A DNA stretch of 64,000 bases, from positions 248,001 through 312,000 of the forward strand of contig CAOLHI010000646.1 in the NCBI GenBank assembly GCA_948474755.1, in the 5' to 3' direction. Position 1 is the stretch's first letter; every line of letters starts with the position of its first letter. Both the position numbers and the translations under genes were made by a program. The notes under the pieces were generated by a model. It had not been told where the DNA came from and ran no database searches. It saw only the letters and a program-made list of their open reading frames with translations. Below, one piece after another: positions 59,686-64,000 of this stretch. This stretch comes from Ctenosaura bakeri (taxonomy: Eukaryota > Chordata > Lepidosauria > Squamata > Iguanidae).

Positions 59686-60571
59686 TGTTACTCCGAAGAA
59701 GAAACCCTATCCCAGGGTCTACAATTTTAATATTAAAGTATAATTCCATGGGCCAAAGAGGTCCCCCAAAGGGGCATGTAGGCAGGCACAGACAAAAGAC
59801 TGAAAACCAGGTCAGGCCAGTAAAATCCCCCATCACACAGTCCCAGGAAACCTCAAGATGAGCAAACCCACAATAAACAAAGGGTCCTCAGCCCCAAGAC
59901 ACTGACTTGAGAGGATTAGCATGTGTGCCCCAAGCTGAGCAAATATCCCATCAGGCAGGGACCAGAAGTCACACCACAAAACACAGCCTGAGACTTTGGC
60001 AACACCTTGCAATCCCATCACACGAAGGAAATTACCACGGTGGAGCTTCGTTATCGCTCCAACACCTATTGTTCTCCCCAGAAGAGGATTAATCCTCCAG
60101 GTCCTTTTTCCCCTACAAATAGTCCCGGCTTTTGAGCATTTCTTCGGATTGCTCCTGCTCACCCCAGCCAACCATCGCTCCATTTGCTGAGCAATCCCCT
60201 CAGCCCTCTCCGTGCTGAGCCCCACTTCTTTGCTGCTTTCTCGGACCCAGGACTTCAGTATTACCCCAACGACACCCCTTCAATACTCCCTCAGTCCCAT
60301 TTCCTCTCTTTTGCTTCTTAATAGCTCTTGGGTGTGTGTGTGTGTGTGTATGAGTGCGTTGGTGAGTGAGACTTGCATTCAATAAAATAATTTATTAGAC
60401 ATTTTTGTTTGGTTTTTGGCTTGGCCTGACCCTGTAAACACTGGGTAAAAATACCCCGCTAGGTTACCCTGCCTCTTGCAGTGCTATTGCTTGTGCTCTG
60501 GTGAGTTTCCATTCCCCATCATGTGGAGCATAGTGAGGTTTCCCTCGAGGGACCCCGAAATTAGGGTAGCA
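59686..60571 (+). mobile_element. Solo LTR 3, 886 bp
   Basis: Starts TGTTACTC and ends GGGTAGCA, flanked by AACA on both sides (59682-59685 and 60572-60575), an exact 4-bp duplication. AATAAA lies at 60381-60386. The TATA-box position reads ccctacaaat (60111-60120), with T changed to C relative to LTR 2. A (GT)n run at about 60332-60349 sits just before AATAAA. The blocks acaaagggtcctcagcc and tggcctgaccctgtaaacac are shared with LTR 2. Minus-strand frames (up to 130 codons) inside are incidental. No internal genes adjoin. Confidence 0.9.
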
Positions 60572-61030
60572 AACAATTAGAAACAGCTTATATGTGACAA
60601 AAACTGCTGACTCAAAAGCCAACATCTATATTGTTCCATACAAACTGTTAATGATGGAATTGGTTAGTGATGGGTATATCACACATTCATTTATTTTCAT
60701 TCATTTAGAGTACTTATTCCCAGCCCTTCAGCTAAAATGGCTCCTAGGGCATAATACAACCTGGCAGTTCCCCGGTGTTAGGCTTACTGTTTAAAAAAGA
60801 AGGGATGTAAAAAGAGATAGGAGTGGGCGAGGGAATTAAAACCAGTAGATTCTACCTGCTCTTCTTTCCCTCAGGGCTACAGCTGTGAGAGTTGTAATGG
60901 AGGGAGCACTTTTCATCTGCTGCTGTGGTGAAGGCATGATGGTGGTGTGCCTTCTCTTCCTCAGAGACCAGAACAGTGGCAGTTGGAATGACATGTGTAA
61001 GTTTACTTGGAACTTCCAATCTAAAGTCAT
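60572..61030. other. Mostly unrecognised; faint LINE-tail piece
   Basis: 60684-60745 (tcatttattttcattcattt then agtacttattcccagccctt) resembles the L2-type 3' tip seen at 42457, but weakly. Remainder unique. Confidence 0.35.
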
Positions 61031-61233
61031 AGTAGTAGTGTCTTCAAGTCATTTCTCACCTATAGTGACCCTAAGGTGAACCTATCACAGGGTTTTCTTG
61101 CCTTTGCCTTCCTCTTAGGCTGAGAGAGTATACTTGCCCAAAATCACCCAGTGGGTTTCCAAGGCTGAGTGGAGATTTAAACCCTGGTCTCTAGAGCTGT
61201 AGTCCAATGCTCAGAACAGTATACCACTGGGGC
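61031..61233 (-). repeat. tRNA-derived SINE, minus strand
   Basis: agtagtagtgtcttcaagtc, acctatcacagggttttctt, ggctgagagagtatacttgc, ccaaaatcacccagtgggtt, gagatttaaaccctggtctc (B-box region), and ctgtagtccaatgctcagaa. The CAA tail is reduced. It lies head-to-head with the Sauria SINE 48 bp away. Confidence 0.88.
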
Positions 61234-61280
61234 AGTTAAACTGCAAGTACACTATACTCAAAGTATGTTAGCCTATTCCA

Positions 61281-61484
61281 TGGTGGCGCAGTGGTTAAAT
61301 GCCAGTACTGTAAGCCACAAGGTTGTGAGTTCGATCCTGCCAGGCTCCAGGTTGACTCAGCCTTCCATCCTTCGACAGGTCGGTAAAGTGAGTACCCAGC
61401 TTGTTGGGGGCATGTATAGAAATACATGCTATTTGTAAGTTGTTCGCTGCATCAATCCATATGGAGAGGCGGGATACAAATAAA

Positions 61485-61486
<2 letters not shown>
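61281..61486 (+). repeat. Sauria-type tRNA SINE, well preserved
   Basis: A box tggtggcgcagtggttaaat, B box ggttgtgagttcgatcctgc (close to a functional tRNA B box), gactcagccttccatccttc, gtaaagtgagtacccagctt, then ggagaggcgggatacaaata leading into an AAT-repeat tail. Both promoter boxes look intact, so this is the copy most likely to retain RNA polymerase III potential. Confidence 0.92.

Positions 61487-61560
<74 letters not shown>
61486..61560. repeat. (AAT)n(AGT)n microsatellite on a SINE tail
   Basis: About 14 AAT units, continuous with the SINE tail, change abruptly near 61527 into about 11 AGT units. Confidence 0.97.
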
Positions 61561-63043
61561 ATTATTCATTTAAGCATTTTCAGATGATTTCCTTGATAGC
61601 TTTTAGAACCCATTGCATGAAACACAAATTCACCTAGACCTGAAGACACCATGGTCTGAAGGAATTATGCATAAGGTGATCAGGAAAGCCATCAGATCCC
61701 TGCTACCATGTTTCTTGAAAGAAAAGAAATCCCAGCCACTTAAACATTTGTGCATGACTCACAAATTGGCTTGTATTGACTCACTCACTAAGTTGCCATT
61801 TTTATCTCAGTTCAAATGTAAACAGAGAATGAGCTCTGAATGATTTGCTACATAAACATGGTCTGTTCAGATATTTGGAGTCTTCACCCACCCTTTTGTC
61901 ACAGGCACACAGTTCATCTGGGAAGTCAAGTTTAATTGGATTTTGATGCTCATCTATGTTAAAACTAGTTAAATTGTCTTGCTGCCAAATCAATAACTGT
62001 CAACTCTAGATTTCACTTTCTTTTGTACCAAACAAAACAAAAAACCCTTGCCAAGTTTAGGCGTAATGGACAACATGTTAAATAAACAGTGTTAACCACA
62101 TCACAGATCCATTATCTTAATATATTGCTCATCCATCTTTATCAGGCACAAGCAAGTGAACTGAGAAGTTTTTCCTGTATTAACTGTAAATTACACTGAA
62201 GTTGACTAATAAAATTTTATTGTCACAAAACTGTTTCCTGCTTCACATGCATTTGATAGACTGAAAAGAAAATTATTTTAAGTGACCTCTATTTGGTTAT
62301 AAATGTCTTGACAAATAACATTTATATGTTTTTGTTTTTAAAAAATGAACTAAGTATTCTTCGGTGAATGTTTTGCCCACTGTACTTGTGGAGCTGCTGA
62401 CAGAAATAAGGCTGAAGTTGCGGGGTTGGGGATTAACAATTTATTTATGAGTTTAGAATTTGTTTGGTGGGGTGGGCACTTCATTTTCCCTGCAGGCCCA
62501 CTTTTGCTCACTTGTTTTATTATTTTACATACTATTTTGAACTTCTTTATTGCCATAATGAATATCACACAGTTCAAAGATTTAGGATCAAATCTATGTT
62601 CTTCCTTCTTTTTCATGACCTCTTCTGGAAATGCATTGCCAGGGCAAGCAAAGAATCAAGAAATCATGCCCTAGGTTGTTTTGTTCAAATATTTGACAAG
62701 TGTTAATGGGAAAAGATAATAGCCTTCCAATATCCTAGGGGAACAGAGGACCAAATCTTGAAATGAAAAGGCTATTTTCCTAGATAAGTTTGCAGAATTT
62801 TTTTTCAGGGTCTCAGAAATATCTCAAATAATTCAAATAACAAGCAACTTTGGAACTACATATGGCTTTAAGACTCATCAGATCCCAAACGTTTCAAGTA
62901 CAAAGAAACCATTGAAGTACTATAGAGCATACTAGAAAGCTTTGAAAGACTGTTAGTGAATTTAGTTATCATAGAGTATATTTGATTGATTTACATCTAA
63001 TGTACACTGTGATATCTCAGAGATCCTCTGGATGGGCATAGGG
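61561..63043. other. No gene or repeat recognised
   Basis: About 1.5 kb of unique AT-rich DNA without supportable frames. Confidence 0.5.
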
Positions 63044-63170
63044 GTTATAGAATTATAGTAATGGAATAAACTCCTTGGTTCCTCCAATTCAGCCCTCTGC
63101 TAGTGGAAGAATCCACAGCTTATTATGTAAGAAAGTGAGTCCTTAAAAACAGTTCAGAAATTCAAAGGGA
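63044..63170 (-). mobile_element. CR1-type LINE 3' remnant, very diverged
   Basis: atagaattatagtaatggaa, cttggttcctccaattcagc, cctctgctagtggaagaatc parallel the CR1 3' tip in reverse complement at low similarity. Confidence 0.35.
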
Positions 63171-63349
63171 TACAGGATGTTGCATATAAAGGGGAGAATT
63201 TTGGATAGCCTTACACCAATACAATATTCATTACCTTGTTACCTCAAAATTTCTAGATCAATTTATGATACAGGTTTTATCTATTAAATATCCAAATATT
63301 GGTATCCAGCCCAACAGCAAGACTCATGAAGTTGCTTAATACCTGCAAC

Positions 63350-63545
63350 AGGGCCCTATTGGTTAAGTACTTCTCTATCAAGAAAGGCCTACCATCGATA
63401 CCTATTTGATTCACAGGAAGTACAGACAGGGACTTCTCAGTCATAACTTTTGGAATTTTCTCTCTAGACAGTTATTTTTGACCGCTACACTGATGTCATT
63501 TTATTGGGATTCAAAGATTTATTTATTCCCAACTCCTCTTAACTG
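63350..63545 (+). mobile_element. L2-type LINE ORF2 C-terminal remnant
   Basis: The plus-strand frame reads RQGLLSHNFWNFLSRQLFLT then ATLMSFYWDSKIYLF. This parallels the C-terminal region of L2-like ORF2 proteins (pattern: D/R-R-x-FS-x-x-x-P-x-x-WNSLP-x-x-IR-x-APTL-x-SF-x-x-x-LKTxLF). Mutated positions and a missing upstream domain make it dead. It is opposite in orientation to the other LINE relics here. Confidence 0.4.
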
Positions 63546-64000
63546 GTATTCCTATTTGGTAATTATAGCCTCCCACCAATGGCACTACCTTTCTGTGGCA
63601 GTGGAATTGCATGCTTCTGTGAGGCAAAAGGCTATACTGGTGGCTGCAATGCTGTTGGTTAGGTCTCCCAAGTCGGACAGGTTTTTACTGAGGAGCCAGA
63701 CTAAATGTGCCCAACAATGACTGGGCAGCAGTAGTAGTGGGTGGGTGGGGGACACCAGTGGAGGTTCTCTCAGAGACAATGGCAGTGATACCATAGCTAA
63801 TGCTTGTTAGTATGGTGCAGGAGGAGGCATGGTAAACCCTCTTTGAATATCTTTTACCGTTAAAACCCCTATAATGTGACAATCCAACATGAAACAAGAG
63901 GTAGTTCCAGAAGATGAAACTCTTAGGTGGGATGGTACTCAAATTGCTAATGGGGTACAGCAGAGAATAACTATGAGTAGCATTGTTGCTAATGATGCAG
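63546..64000. other. No gene recognised
   Basis: The frame continuing to 63720 shows no further motif. A GGGTGGGTGGGGG run lies near 63740. The window ends in unique DNA. Confidence 0.4.

Noticed and set aside
59833..60225. 130-codon minus-strand frame
   Set aside because: It is antisense within solo LTR 3 and has no protein motif.
14417..60571. Possibility that two LTRs bound one provirus
   Set aside because: Each LTR has its own different target duplication, and the DNA between them shows no gag, pol or env, so they are independent solo LTRs.
61300..61350. tRNA-like boxes that could suggest a tRNA gene
   Set aside because: They belong to a SINE head: the cloverleaf is incomplete and a SINE body with a simple-repeat tail follows.
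13627..61560. Regular repeats that might suggest CRISPR arrays
   Set aside because: All are 2-6 bp microsatellites or dispersed SINE copies. No array of direct repeats with unique spacers exists, and the DNA is vertebrate.

Overview
The window looks like gene-poor nuclear DNA of a squamate reptile, most likely a lizard of anole or iguanian type. The argument rests on the interspersed repeats. There are many copies of a tRNA-derived SINE ending in CAA repeats, two Sauria-type tRNA SINEs, a 5S-rRNA-derived SINE piece, CR1 and L2-type LINE remnants, several short DNA transposons, and abundant long microsatellites. Species cannot be fixed from this alone. The sequence is AT-rich and the open frames are short and scattered, as expected of an intergenic region or a very large intron. 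I recognise no protein-coding gene, no tRNA or rRNA gene, and no prokaryotic or CRISPR-like system.

Layout. 1-4.4 kb: one unproven exon-like frame (minus strand, 282-564) and two SINEs. 4.4-13 kb: DNA-transposon relics (4421-4940, 7641-7842, 10575-11130, 12581) in otherwise single-copy DNA. 13-20 kb: SINEs, microsatellites, a solo LTR (14417-15299), a CR1 piece, a 195-bp palindrome and a reverse-transcriptase relic. 20-23.3 kb: two transposon relics and a decayed protein-like frame. 23.3-28.6 kb: mostly unique, with one possible conserved regulatory block. 28.6-34.5 kb: an L2-type LINE tail carrying a DNA transposon, another transposon, and a second, more diverged solo LTR (33667-34525). 34.5-38.1 kb: the longest repeat-poor stretch. 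38.1-43.4 kb: LINE relics, one split by a solo LTR (39684-40552). 44-52 kb: scattered relics, a 380-bp inverted repeat and microsatellites. 52-53 kb: a CpG-rich transposon abutting a Sauria SINE. 53-64 kb: unique DNA, a 5S SINE piece, CR1 relics, a fourth LTR (59686-60571), SINEs and LINE remnants.

The best-supported results are structural. Three solo LTRs of one endogenous retrovirus family lie in the same orientation, each with TGTTAC...CA-type ends and an exact 4-bp target duplication, plus a fourth diverged relative. A group of non-autonomous DNA transposons shares a GGCC-TTTC-type inverted end and, where readable, 3-bp target duplications. One LTR sits inside an older LINE, which gives a relative insertion order. 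Exon-like frames and enhancer-like blocks are offered only as low-confidence leads, and I found no convincing new biological system.
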